Assembly (NCBI GenBank): GCA_016704325.1
Contig: JADJAG010000006.1
Span: forward strand, 124,001-188,000
Length of the DNA stretch: 64,000 nucleotides
DNA from: Chitinophagaceae bacterium
Lineage (GTDB): Bacteria; Bacteroidota; Bacteroidia; Chitinophagales; UBA10324
Reading direction: 5' to 3'
A model generated the notes under the pieces. It was not told the DNA's origin and searched no databases. It saw only the letters and a list, made by a program, of their open reading frames with translations. How positions within the stretch are numbered: position 1 is the first letter of the stretch; every line of letters starts with the position of its first letter. Below are positions 25,804-34,755 of this stretch, piece by piece. The translations under genes and the position numbers were made by a program.

Positions 25804-25842
25804 CAGCCGTTTATCGTATGGATAAACGGCTGTTGTTTTTTA
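25804..25842 (+). terminator. Rho-independent terminator
   Basis: Perfect 12-bp stem CAGCCGTTTATC / GATAAACGGCTG with a 5-base loop, followed by TTGTTTTTTATT. It lies 32 bases after the stop of the 25343 gene. Confidence 0.88.
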
Positions 25843-25959
25843 TTACCACAATGTGTTTCGGGATTTTTGAGTGAAGCGTTGGTATAGTCTCTTACGCCGC
25901 CGCCGTCTCGGCGGAGACCGGCGGCGGGAAAAGCTGGTATCGTTTCATAGTAGCTCAGT

Positions 25960-26190
25960 TTATATTTTTCTCAGTGTATTCTCCGTAGTTGTCTTTTTTG
26001 AAACCACAGAGTTCACAGAGGTGGAATTGCATCAGACTAGACCTGCAAGTATTTTTCTCTTTGTTCTCCGTGGTTACTTTTTTGAAACCACAGAGTACAC
26101 AAAGGCGGAATTGCATCAGACTAGATTTACAAATATTTTTCTCCGTGCTCTCCGCGGTTACCTTTTTTGAAACCACAGAGAACCAGAAGT
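25960..26190. repeat. Tandem ~84-bp repeat (TTTTTTGAAACCACAGAG units)
   Basis: The segment TTTTTTGAAACCACAGAG recurs with GAAACC at 26000, 26084 and 26169, a period of 84-85 bp. GGAATTGCATCAGACTAG follows in the first two units, and each unit is preceded by a TATTTTTCTC...CTCCG block. Reading frames through it (on both strands) exist only because the period is a multiple of three. No gene is seen from 25850 to 26640. Confidence 0.85.
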
Positions 26191-26580
26191 GGTTAAAATA
26201 TCCGCTCTCAGAACATGGCTTTTATAAGATGGAAGAGGATTATAAAGAACACTCCCGAAAGTAGCCATGAAGCGATCTCTTTACCTGCATTGAGCAAATG
26301 TTGCCTTTGATGGTTGTTTTTCATGTTGGAATCTTTAAGAATGGTACAATGCTGATACAAGAATTAGACGTATCTATTTCCCCGTGAATAGCATACGCTG
26401 TTTGAAGTATTAAAACTATTTCTCCTGTTTGCAACTGCACATGACAATTGTCATGTATGTGCATGACATATGGCAATGTCATTAAATCAGAGTTGATTGT
26501 GGTAAGTGAAAATCGAAGCCGAAACAAATGCCTGAATCACGTAATCTGCTCTTACAATTAATCACTGACAGAAATAGTAA

Positions 26581-26637
26581 AAATCTGCCCGATCTGTGTT
26601 ATCCATGTTTTATTTTTGAGTCTTCAACTGAGTAGAT
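26581..26637 (+). repeat. Diverged half-copy of the AAAGTAACTACTCAGC element
   Basis: AAATCTGCCCGATCTGTGTTATCCATGTTTTATTTTTGAG... CTGAGTAG parallels the right arm of the element at 62806-62868 (ATCCGTCCGATCAGTGTCATCCGTGTT...GCTGAGTAG). The left arm is not seen. Confidence 0.55.
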
Positions 26638-26657
26638 TTCCATTTTAGCATCAAGTG

Positions 26658-27752
26658 ATGAAACTGAAGCCGGCATTTGTTTACAAAATCTCACAAGTAC
26701 TGGCAATCACCGTTTTTTGGGTGCTGGCAGGAGTATTGGTGGAACTGAATAATGCGGTAAACTACGACCCTGTCAGCCACAAGCATTTCCTGCATTTCAT
26801 TTTCGGCAATACGTGGTTGGAACACTTATTAATAACCGCAATTGGTCCGGTGATTGGCGGAATACTTGGCGGATCGTTCATTGTATTTTACCAGCGCGGC
26901 AGGCTTAAGGGTAAAACGTATGCGCAAAAATTGTTTATTCATTCCGTTCTGTATATTCTTTTTGTCAGTGCCTGTATCTTGTTAGTCGGTATCATTGGCG
27001 CTTTAACCAGTCCTGAAGATGAATCATTCTGGCGGAAATTCTATCGTGATATTTTCAGCTTCAGGGTGCTTCGGCTCTTGATTGATTGGTATTTCATCGT
27101 AGTGCTTACCATTTTCCTGCTGGATGTGAGTGAAATTTATGGTTCGGGCATTTTAAGGAACTTGCTTTTAGGCCGGTATTATTTACCCGGGAAGGAAGAC
27201 AGGATATTTATGTTCCTCGATTTAAAATCTTCCACTACCATGGCAGAACAGATTGGTGATGAGCGTTATTTCCGTATGCTGCGCTATTTCTATGAAGTAG
27301 CTAATGAAGCAATCCTTAATCACCATGGAGAAATTTACCAGTATGTGGGTGATGAAATTATTGTTTCATGGGAGAAAGGGCCGGGACTACGGGATGCGAA
27401 TTGCCTTCAATGTTTTGGAGCGGTAAAGGCTGCTGTCGCACATCAAAGAGATTATTTTATAAGCAATTTTGGTGTGGTACCTGAATTTAAAGCGGGCATC
27501 CATTCCGGTGAAGTCACCACCGGACAAATCGGTTCTGTAAAAAAAGATATCGTTTATTCAGGCGATGTACTCAATACAACGGCCCGGATTGTTGCATTAT
27601 GCAATCAGTATAGTCAGACCTTAATTATCTCTGAAGTATTGTATGAAGCATTGAAAACGGCACCTGGATATGAGTTCAATTTTCTCGACAACCCCTTGTT
27701 AAGAGGCAAAACAGTACCATTGCGACTTTACGGAGTATCTATGTTAGGTTGA
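26658..27752 (+). CDS. Membrane-bound class III adenylate/guanylate cyclase, paralogue 2
   Basis: 364 aa from ATG 26658 (a GTG lies one codon upstream). Four TM helices at about 9-30, 50-72, 92-114 and 138-158, then the cyclase domain. Catalytic residues complete: Asp188 (FLDLKSST), Asp232 (YVGDEIIV), Asn306 and Arg310 (DVLNTTARI). It is a close paralogue of the 18443 protein in layout and in EDRIFMFLDL, EIYQY, DIVYSGDVLNT. The two probably arose by duplication and diverged mainly in the sensor part. Confidence 0.92.
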   Translation: MKLKPAFVYKISQVLAITVFWVLAGVLVELNNAVNYDPVSHKHFLHFIFGNTWLEHLLITAIGPVIGGILGGSFIVFYQRGRLKGKTYAQKLFIHSVLYILFVSACILLVGIIGALTSPEDESFWRKFYRDIFSFRVLRLLIDWYFIVVLTIFLLDVSEIYGSGILRNLLLGRYYLPGKEDRIFMFLDLKSSTTMAEQIGDERYFRMLRYFYEVANEAILNHHGEIYQYVGDEIIVSWEKGPGLRDANCLQCFGAVKAAVAHQRDYFISNFGVVPEFKAGIHSGEVTTGQIGSVKKDIVYSGDVLNTTARIVALCNQYSQTLIISEVLYEALKTAPGYEFNFLDNPLLRGKTVPLRLYGVSMLG

Positions 27753-27805
27753 ATGGGTACCTTGATTGGCCAGATCGAAATGGTGTGCTATACTGTAAGC
27801 TTGAT

Positions 27806-28000
27806 GGATGTACGACAAATTGGATATTGATTACAGGGTGTTAATATTGAGGATTAAGTATTTGAGTAAGTGAGTAAATCAGGGTAGTGATTACAGAATA
27901 GCAAGTGATCGGCTTGGCCACAGCAATTTAACCATTAAGCAATTTAACCATTTAGCCCACCAACCAATGCTTGACAAGATGAACGAATTGTCGTAAACCC
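27806..28000 (+). mobile_element. GGGTGTACGACAA MITE-like element, copy D, with 8-bp duplication (one mismatch)
   Basis: Left end GGATGTACGACAAATT, right end GAATTGTCGTAAACCC. AGCTTGAT (27798-27805) and AGCTGGAT (28001-28008) flank it. Contains the family core GAATAGCAAGTGATCGGC and ATTTAACCATTAAGC words. Confidence 0.85.
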
Positions 28001-28037
28001 AGCTGGATTCTGAATATCATCCCGGCATCTTAATACG

Positions 28038-30032
28038 TTAATTCATCTTTTGCTCAACAAAGTACATATCAATCATCCCTTTGTTTTTGGCTTCTATTCT
28101 TCCCCGGTAGGTGTAATTGAATTTTGTTTTTACCAGCTCATACGTGCTGCCGCTGATATTTATTTTTCCTTCTTCTCCATGTTGTTCCATCCTTGCTGCG
28201 AGATTTACGGTATCGCCCCAGATGTCATAGGCGTATTTTTTTACACCCACGATACCTGCCACTACCGGACCCGTATGAATACCTATGCGTAGCTCAAACG
28301 GCAGCTCTCCCTTGACTTCTTTTTCTGTTTTACGCCGGTTCATAAAATCACGGATTTCAAAAGCCGCATGTACCATATCAATGGCATGTGTATAGTTGGA
28401 AACGGGTAAGCCTGCAGCGCAGAGGTAAGCATCGCCGATCGTCTTTATTTTCTCTATACTATACTTTTGAATGATGTTGTCAAATGCGCTGAAACAGTAA
28501 TGTATTTCATCCACCAGTAACTCTGCACTTACCTTTTCGCTGATGTTGGCGAAGTCTTTGAAATCGGTAAACATCACGGTGACCATGGTGAATGCTTTTG
28601 CTTTGGCAGTCCCGTTAGCCTTCAGCTCTTCCGCGACTTCCCTTGGGAGAATATTGAGCAGCAATTGTTCACTGCGTTGCTGTTCCGCATCACTCTTTTC
28701 TTTTTCTTTTTTGATCTTGTTACGTTGCCTGTATACGATAGCTGAAAAAATTAATGCACCAGCCAGTCCTGCTGCGATTGAATTGCGTACATTATTCTGA
28801 CGGATGTCTTTTTTTTCCTGCTCTGCTTTTATTGCTGCTTCCCTTTTATCAAACTCAAACTGCAGGGCCGTCTCCGTCAGCTTTTTATCGCGTTCCATGT
28901 TGAAGACGGAGTCTTTCAGCAGGGAATAATATTTATAACTTTTTAGCGCACCCTGGTAATCTCCGAGTAACGCTTGTATGCTACTCAACCGTTCATAGTT
29001 ATTGAATAATGTATTGAGGTCGCCGATTTCACTGAACAGGACGATGGCACTGTCGGTGTATACTTTTGATTGTTGCAGCGCTTTTGTTTTGTCGCCTCCG
29101 AAGAGACGGTCCAGGTCCTCTGTAGTTTTACTTTCTGAAATGGCCAGATATGCAGCGCCGATGCTGCCAAGATTTACAGCTATGCCAATCTTGATCCCAA
29201 GCTCTTTACTCATTTGCAGGGCTTTGAAATAGTATTCCAGTGCCCTTGAATAGGATTGCTGTTCGAGGTAAACGGCCCCGATATTACCGAGGTTTCTTGC
29301 AATGCCCACCTTATCGCCCAACTCCTCATACATGCGTAAGGAAGTAGAATCGTATGCTAATGCTTTAGGGTAGTTGGATAATCTCCTGTAGATTTCACCG
29401 ATATTGCCGAGGTTGGAAGCAACGCCCTGTTTATTTCCAAGTAATTGGTCTATCTCATTCCCTTTTAACATGTATTCCAATGCCTTTTGATAATCCTCCA
29501 GGCTGTTGTAGACGATTCCTATATTCGACAGGCGACCAGCCATTCCATTTTTATCACCTAGTTCTTCATCAATCTGCAATGCCTTTAAATAATACTCCAG
29601 CGCTTTGGGGAAATTAGATTGGTACCAATAGACCACTCCGATATTGCTGAGTACTTTTGCCATCCCCGGTTTATTTTCCAGCTCTTCAAACAACTTCAGC
29701 GATTCCAGGAAGTACTGAAGGCTGGTGGAATATTCCGATTTGCCATAGCTGTAGTTTACGCCAATGGTCCGGTTGGCATCAGCGATGCCTTTTTTCCAAT
29801 CGAGATTTATGGCAAGGTCTAAAGCCTCTTTTCCATATTTTATTCCTGCATCAGGATCAATGGAACTATAAGTAAAGCTCAGGTCAACCAGTAAGTTGAC
29901 CAGGTTGCTGTCTTTGTGAACGGATTGCATGGCGGTCAGCAGCGAATCAATACGTGCTTGTCCACCTTTTTGTGCTGAAGAGGAATGCATTAATAATAGC
30001 AACAGTAAGAAAATTAACAGAGGGCTTCTCAT
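28038..30032 (-). CDS. TPR-TM-class III adenylate cyclase
   Basis: 664 aa. Signal peptide (1-20). At least six TPRs at about 40-370 (GNIGVVYWYQSNFPKALEYYLKALQIDEELGDK type, period about 40, reminiscent of LGN/SPL-type repeats). A coiled segment is followed by a TM helix near 412-432, then an HNOB-like linker (LLLNILPREVAEELKANGTAKAK). The cyclase domain at about 480-660 has Asp490 (FTDFKDF), Asp534 (TIGDAYL) and the WGDTVNLAARM motif with Asn and Arg. Here the TPR sensor is periplasmic and the cyclase cytosolic. Opposite strand to the other three cyclases. Confidence 0.94.
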   Translation of the reverse strand: MRSPLLIFLLLLLLMHSSSAQKGGQARIDSLLTAMQSVHKDSNLVNLLVDLSFTYSSIDPDAGIKYGKEALDLAINLDWKKGIADANRTIGVNYSYGKSEYSTSLQYFLESLKLFEELENKPGMAKVLSNIGVVYWYQSNFPKALEYYLKALQIDEELGDKNGMAGRLSNIGIVYNSLEDYQKALEYMLKGNEIDQLLGNKQGVASNLGNIGEIYRRLSNYPKALAYDSTSLRMYEELGDKVGIARNLGNIGAVYLEQQSYSRALEYYFKALQMSKELGIKIGIAVNLGSIGAAYLAISESKTTEDLDRLFGGDKTKALQQSKVYTDSAIVLFSEIGDLNTLFNNYERLSSIQALLGDYQGALKSYKYYSLLKDSVFNMERDKKLTETALQFEFDKREAAIKAEQEKKDIRQNNVRNSIAAGLAGALIFSAIVYRQRNKIKKEKEKSDAEQQRSEQLLLNILPREVAEELKANGTAKAKAFTMVTVMFTDFKDFANISEKVSAELLVDEIHYCFSAFDNIIQKYSIEKIKTIGDAYLCAAGLPVSNYTHAIDMVHAAFEIRDFMNRRKTEKEVKGELPFELRIGIHTGPVVAGIVGVKKYAYDIWGDTVNLAARMEQHGEEGKINISGSTYELVKTKFNYTYRGRIEAKNKGMIDMYFVEQKMN

Positions 30033-30114
30033 GTTTATGTATCTCTTGTGTTCCTTTTATTTTGACAATACAAAAATAATTTTTTTTCAAATGATGGGAA
30101 GGAGTTGTTGGTAG

Positions 30115-30447
30115 GGGTGTGCGACAATTTGGTTATTGAAAATTGTTTCTGTAATATTGAATTTCGTCATTGCGAAGAGGAGCGAAGAAGCAATCCCCAC
30201 CACGAAGTCGTCATTGCGAGGAGGAACGACGAAGCAATCCCCATGCTCTACTAAACTAATAATAGGTTTTAATCAGGAGATTGCTTCATCCCGCTATTGG
30301 GACTTTGATAATTCAAACATTGTATTGGCGGGATTCGCAATGACGGTTAATCAATGCGTCATTGCGAGGAGGAACGACGAAGCAATCCCACCACAAAGAT
30401 GCAAAGTCGCAAAAAAATATAGTCACTGATGATCCTCCGCCCGCTCT
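30115..30447 (-). mobile_element. Composite repeat element: one GGGTGTGCGACAA end and CATTGCGAGGAGG repeats (copy J)
   Basis: One end is GGGTGTGCGACAATTTGG at 30115. Inside are three units of CATTGCGAGGAGGAACGACG...AAGCAATCC (30168, 30211 and 30359) and an inverted partner (GATTGCTTCATCCCGC...GCGGGATTCGCAATGAC). It ends with ACAAAGATGCAAAGTCGC...CACTGATGATCCTCCGCC. It is the reverse-oriented relative of the element at 62249-62803, lacking its far end. No gene is seen from 30033 to 30548. Confidence 0.8.
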
Positions 30448-30548
30448 TAGCATATTGACCTGGCCCCAACATTTTAGTTGAACCATAATGAAAAGCTTCT
30501 TAGGATTGCATGAATGGGTTCTACTACAAACGAATTTTGGAAGCACCA

Positions 30549-33500
30549 TTAATCTTCCACTTCATCCACTACCTCCACCTTCGGTGCCAGCAACTTATAC
30601 AACACCGGCGTCACCAACCTGGTAAGCAACGTCGAACTGATCAATCCACCGATAAGCACCCAGGCCAGTGGAGCGTACAAGGGAGCATCTTCCAATACAA
30701 GTGGAGTTAATCCACCAATAGCGGTTAATGTGGTTAAGATGATAGGAACGAAACGGGTTTCACCGGCCTGTTCAATGGCTTTATTTAATTCTACTCCGCG
30801 TTCGCGCAGGTAGTTGGTAAAGTCGACCAGCAAAATGGAGTTTTTAACTTCAATTCCGATCAGGGCGATCAGACCAACAACAGCTACAAAGGAAAGTGTT
30901 TTACCAACCAACAGCAAAGTGAAGACGGCACCAATTACGCCTAAAGGTATTACGGACAATACGATGAAGGTGCTTTTGAAAGTACCAAACTCCAGTAACA
31001 ATATGCCAAGTATGCCGAAGATGGTAATGATTATGATGGTGCCGAGTCCGGCAAAACTTTCCTGGCTGCTTTCTACTTCGCCTGCAGCCTGGTAACTGTA
31101 ACCGGCAGGCAGGTTCAGTGCATCCATCTGGTCAATGATCTGGTTAGTAACTTCACCGGTATTGTATCCTGTTTTTACATACGATGTTACGGTGATGTAA
31201 CGGTTCTTATTGTAGTGCTTTATAGTAGGCACCGACGTATTCATTTCAATGGTTGCCAGTTGTCGTAATGGAATGAGGTTACCTGCAACGGAAGAAACAT
31301 ACACCTTATCAAACTGGTCAATGGAGGGATGTTTGCCCTCTTTTGGCAACACCACGTTGATCTGGTGCTCATCGCCTTTTTCATCACGGTAGGTACCAAT
31401 GTTTAAACCTGTAATGCCTAACCTTACCGTGCGGTCAATTTCAGCAACAGGAATACCCAGCAAACCTGCCTTGTCTTTATTGATGGCTATCTGTAAATCT
31501 GTTTTTTGCGAAAGCAAAGGATTCGTAATGTAGATCGTGCCTTCCGTTTGCTTCATGATATCTTCCACCTTAAATGCAAGCGCACGGAGTGTATCGAGGT
31601 TTTCACCAAAGATGCGCATAGCTATCGGTGCTTCTACAGGCGGGCCCTGTTCAAATTGTTTCACTTCAATTTTCGCATTGGGATATCCATGAAATTTCAT
31701 CCTTAATGAATCGATCATCTCTTCCAGTTCCGTCATCGACAAATGTTTGGTGCGGATAAAAAACTGGGCATAGTTACTCGATTCATTTTTCGGAGCGATG
31801 TTGTAATAGATGCGCGGATTTCCTTTGCCTACATTGGTGAAGAAGGAAGTGATCTGCGGATGCTGTCTCAATTCGTGTTCAACAAATAAAGCAACACTGT
31901 CGGTTGCATAGAGATTGGTGCCCAGCGGTGTTTCCACATTCACCATGAACATGGGCTTCTCTGATTTTGGAAATAGTGAAAAGCCGACTACAGGAATCAA
32001 AGCAATGCTGAGTACGAATATGCCAAACGCAATGAATAGGGTAACATATGGATAGGCCAGTGCACGGTGCAGCAATTGCCGGTAAGAGCCGCTGATAATT
32101 TTCTTTAAACCACGCATGAACATATTGCCTTCCGGGTTGTGCGTACGGCTGAGCAGAAGACTTGAAAGGAAGGGGATGATGGTGAGTGAAACAAACAGCG
32201 ATGCAAGCACTGTACTGATCACAGCAATAGGAAGGCTGCGGATAAAATCTCCGGATCCTTCCGGTAAAAATACAATGGGCAGAAAAGCGAAAATCAAAGT
32301 GGCTGTGCAACCTACCACAGCAAGTCCGATTTGTTTGGTGGCCTGAATGGCAGCGTCTTTTCTCGAATACCCATTGCGCAGGAACCGTTCTATATTTTCA
32401 ACAACCACAATGCTGTCATCCACCAGTAATCCTAATGCAACTACCAGTCCTACAATGGATAATTGATTGATGGTGTAACCAAAAAAATTCAACATGGCCA
32501 ATCCAATGGAAAGGGAGAGCGGGATGGAGATCATCACGATAACCGATGCACGCCATCCAAGTGGTAACAGGGTAAGCAGCACCAGGAAAATGGCAATACC
32601 GAAGTCCCTTGCAAATCCGCTGAGCCGTTTCGAAACATCTTCGGCCTGGTTAAAACCTTCATCGAAATCAATATTGGCCGGAAGCGTGGTTTTGAATTCC
32701 TGCATGATGGGCGTGATCTCCTTGTTGATAGCCAGGATATTCGTGCGGTCCTTTTCACTCACCGTAACGAATACGGCGCGTTTTCCATTGAAGCGGGCCA
32801 GGTAGCTTTCGTCTTCATAGCTGAGTTCAACGGTGGCAATGTCTTTCATATAGACAATCTTTTCTGCCGAAGTGAGCACGATGGTATTGCGGATTTCTTC
32901 GACAGAATTATAATCGCCACTGGTTTTGACATTGAATTTTTTTGAACCCATATCAATGCTGCCGCCCGGTATATTTACATTTTCATTCTTAATGGCTGCC
33001 ATCACACGGAAGAGTGGAATCTTGTTCTGCGCCATTTTCTCGAGGTTCAGGGAAATGCGTACCTGTTGTTCGGGATATCCGTGTATGTCCACATTCTTTA
33101 CCCCTTGCACTTTCTCCAGGGCAGTTTTCAAACGGTCTGCTTCATCATACAGGCTTTTGTAAGAAGCATTCTCTGAGATCAGCGCAACCTGCTTGGTGTT
33201 GACATCGCTGGAGGTGAGTTTCTTTACTTCAAGGCTGAGGAGATCAGCCGGCAGGGAGGAGCGGATGTTGTTGATTTCACGTACCACTTCATTGTACTTA
33301 CCGTCAATATCACTGCCCCAGGTGAAATCAATCTGCGCAATCATCAGTCCGTCGTCAATCTCTGTACGGATCCTTTTGATGTCGGTAAGTTCATTCAGTT
33401 TTTCTTCAATTGGATCCGCTACCAGTTCTTCCATATCATTGGGACTGGTTCCCGGATATACCGCTATCACCACAAAGTACGGGGCATTGAAGGGAGGGTC

Positions 33501-33608
33501 TTCACCACGGGGCATGGTGAGCAGCGAGCTGATACCAAGTGCCATTACCATCACGAAAATGATGATGGTGAACTGGTAATTTTTAACGGAGAATTCGGAG
33601 ATTTTCAT
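30549..33608 (-). CDS. RND-family efflux transporter, inner-membrane pump
   Basis: 1019 aa, 12 TM helices, AcrB/MexF-like. N-terminus MKISEFSVKNYQFTIIIFVMV. Porter domains follow. The proton-relay pair in TM4 is GLLVDDSIVVVENIERF, and the TM10 lysine motif is IGIEVKNSILLVDF. Drives H+-coupled export in complex with the MFP and TolC encoded upstream. Last gene of an operon TolC-MFP-RND, 63 bp after the MFP gene. Hydrophobic-drug class is likelier than heavy metal, but substrates cannot be assigned. Confidence 0.96.
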   Translation of the reverse strand: MKISEFSVKNYQFTIIIFVMVMALGISSLLTMPRGEDPPFNAPYFVVIAVYPGTSPNDMEELVADPIEEKLNELTDIKRIRTEIDDGLMIAQIDFTWGSDIDGKYNEVVREINNIRSSLPADLLSLEVKKLTSSDVNTKQVALISENASYKSLYDEADRLKTALEKVQGVKNVDIHGYPEQQVRISLNLEKMAQNKIPLFRVMAAIKNENVNIPGGSIDMGSKKFNVKTSGDYNSVEEIRNTIVLTSAEKIVYMKDIATVELSYEDESYLARFNGKRAVFVTVSEKDRTNILAINKEITPIMQEFKTTLPANIDFDEGFNQAEDVSKRLSGFARDFGIAIFLVLLTLLPLGWRASVIVMISIPLSLSIGLAMLNFFGYTINQLSIVGLVVALGLLVDDSIVVVENIERFLRNGYSRKDAAIQATKQIGLAVVGCTATLIFAFLPIVFLPEGSGDFIRSLPIAVISTVLASLFVSLTIIPFLSSLLLSRTHNPEGNMFMRGLKKIISGSYRQLLHRALAYPYVTLFIAFGIFVLSIALIPVVGFSLFPKSEKPMFMVNVETPLGTNLYATDSVALFVEHELRQHPQITSFFTNVGKGNPRIYYNIAPKNESSNYAQFFIRTKHLSMTELEEMIDSLRMKFHGYPNAKIEVKQFEQGPPVEAPIAMRIFGENLDTLRALAFKVEDIMKQTEGTIYITNPLLSQKTDLQIAINKDKAGLLGIPVAEIDRTVRLGITGLNIGTYRDEKGDEHQINVVLPKEGKHPSIDQFDKVYVSSVAGNLIPLRQLATIEMNTSVPTIKHYNKNRYITVTSYVKTGYNTGEVTNQIIDQMDALNLPAGYSYQAAGEVESSQESFAGLGTIIIITIFGILGILLLEFGTFKSTFIVLSVIPLGVIGAVFTLLLVGKTLSFVAVVGLIALIGIEVKNSILLVDFTNYLRERGVELNKAIEQAGETRFVPIILTTLTAIGGLTPLVLEDAPLYAPLAWVLIGGLISSTLLTRLVTPVLYKLLAPKVEVVDEVED

Positions 33609-33671
33609 TGAAGCTGATTATAGAACTGTAAGAGTGGATGAATGGTAGCTCGTGAATGAGGTGCTGCTTGC

Positions 33672-34730
33672 TTACTTCGTGATAACAGAAACCAATGAAC
33701 TTTCTGTGAGGTATGCAGATCCGCTGGTAATTACCTCTGTAACTGAATCTGCGATTGCTGAAAGTGCCACCTGATCTTTTTCATAATAGGCAACTACCAC
33801 AGGAATCTTCGTAACGGTTTTGCCGTCTGCATTAACTTTATAAACAAAACCATCTTTACCGGAACATTCTACCAATGCTTCAATAGGAATGCTGTGTAAC
33901 TGCTGATGCTGTGAAGGCATGAGTTCAATTCGTGCAATCAAACCATTGGCGAATTTTTTATCTCCCGGGCTTACTTTCAGCTCCACCTGGAAAGTGCCGG
34001 AATAAGGATCAGCGGCATCAGAGATTTCTGCTATGGTTGCATTAAAGATTACTCCGGGATAAGCATCTGTTTCAACGATGGCCTCGTCACCTTTTTTAAT
34101 ACGCGTCCAGTCATAGTCTGCCACACCTATGCGGATCACCCAATCATTTTCGCGTGTGGAGTTGATGATGAAAATGGGAGCGCCGGGTGCGGCCAGTTCT
34201 CCTTCATTGGCCAGCTTCTTGATCACGGTTCCGTTTTCTGTTGCATAGATGGAGGAATATTGCTGGTTGAACCTGGCAGTAGTGAGATTGTTTTTTGCCA
34301 CTTCGAGCGCGGTAGCAATATTCTGTAACTGTTCAAGGGTTGCTGCATTTTCTTTATGCAGGTTGTTCACCCTGTCGTAATCACGCTGCAGCTTTTCTAC
34401 ATTCTGATTGGCCTGCATGACAGCTGCATTAATCTCGGTAAGATCGAGAACAGCCAAAAGTTGTCCCGGGCGAACTGCCTGGCCTTCCTCTACCGTCATT
34501 TTAGAAATGATGCCTCCGGTTTTGAATGACAGGCGCGCCTCTTTTTTTGAAGTGATCATGCCGCTGGAAATAATTGGCAGCGCCACCAGTTGCTGGTTCA
34601 CCGGAGCGGTTTGTATAGTTATTACATTATCCTCTGTATCGGTTACCTCTTTAGAAGGTGAAGAACAACCACCGGCTGTTACCAATGCGATAAACACCGG
34701 GATCAAAAAGCATTTGGGAAAAAGTTTCAT
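33672..34730 (-). CDS. RND efflux periplasmic adaptor (membrane fusion protein), lipoprotein
   Basis: 352 aa. Lipobox ALVTAGGC near residue 22. Beta-barrel/lipoyl order: GGIISKMTVEEGQAVRPGQLLAVLDLTEI (first lipoyl half), a helical hairpin (MQANQNVEKLQRDYDRVNNLHKENAATLEQL), the second lipoyl half (SSIYATENGTVIKKLANEGELAAPGAPIFII), a beta-barrel and a membrane-proximal domain. Links the RND pump to TolC. 25 bp after the TolC gene and 63 bp before the pump. Confidence 0.95.
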   Translation of the reverse strand: MKLFPKCFLIPVFIALVTAGGCSSPSKEVTDTEDNVITIQTAPVNQQLVALPIISSGMITSKKEARLSFKTGGIISKMTVEEGQAVRPGQLLAVLDLTEINAAVMQANQNVEKLQRDYDRVNNLHKENAATLEQLQNIATALEVAKNNLTTARFNQQYSSIYATENGTVIKKLANEGELAAPGAPIFIINSTRENDWVIRIGVADYDWTRIKKGDEAIVETDAYPGVIFNATIAEISDAADPYSGTFQVELKVSPGDKKFANGLIARIELMPSQHQQLHSIPIEALVECSGKDGFVYKVNADGKTVTKIPVVVAYYEKDQVALSAIADSVTEVITSGSAYLTESSLVSVITK

Positions 34731-34755
34731 CGGTAGGAGTATGTTGAGTGTTGAA

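Noticed and set aside
25871..26264. Two overlapping open frames on both strands
   Set aside because: They follow the 84-bp tandem repeat, whose period keeps frames open. No start context and no family resemblance.
30136..30429. 97-codon frame
   Set aside because: Consists of CATTGCGAGG repeat units.
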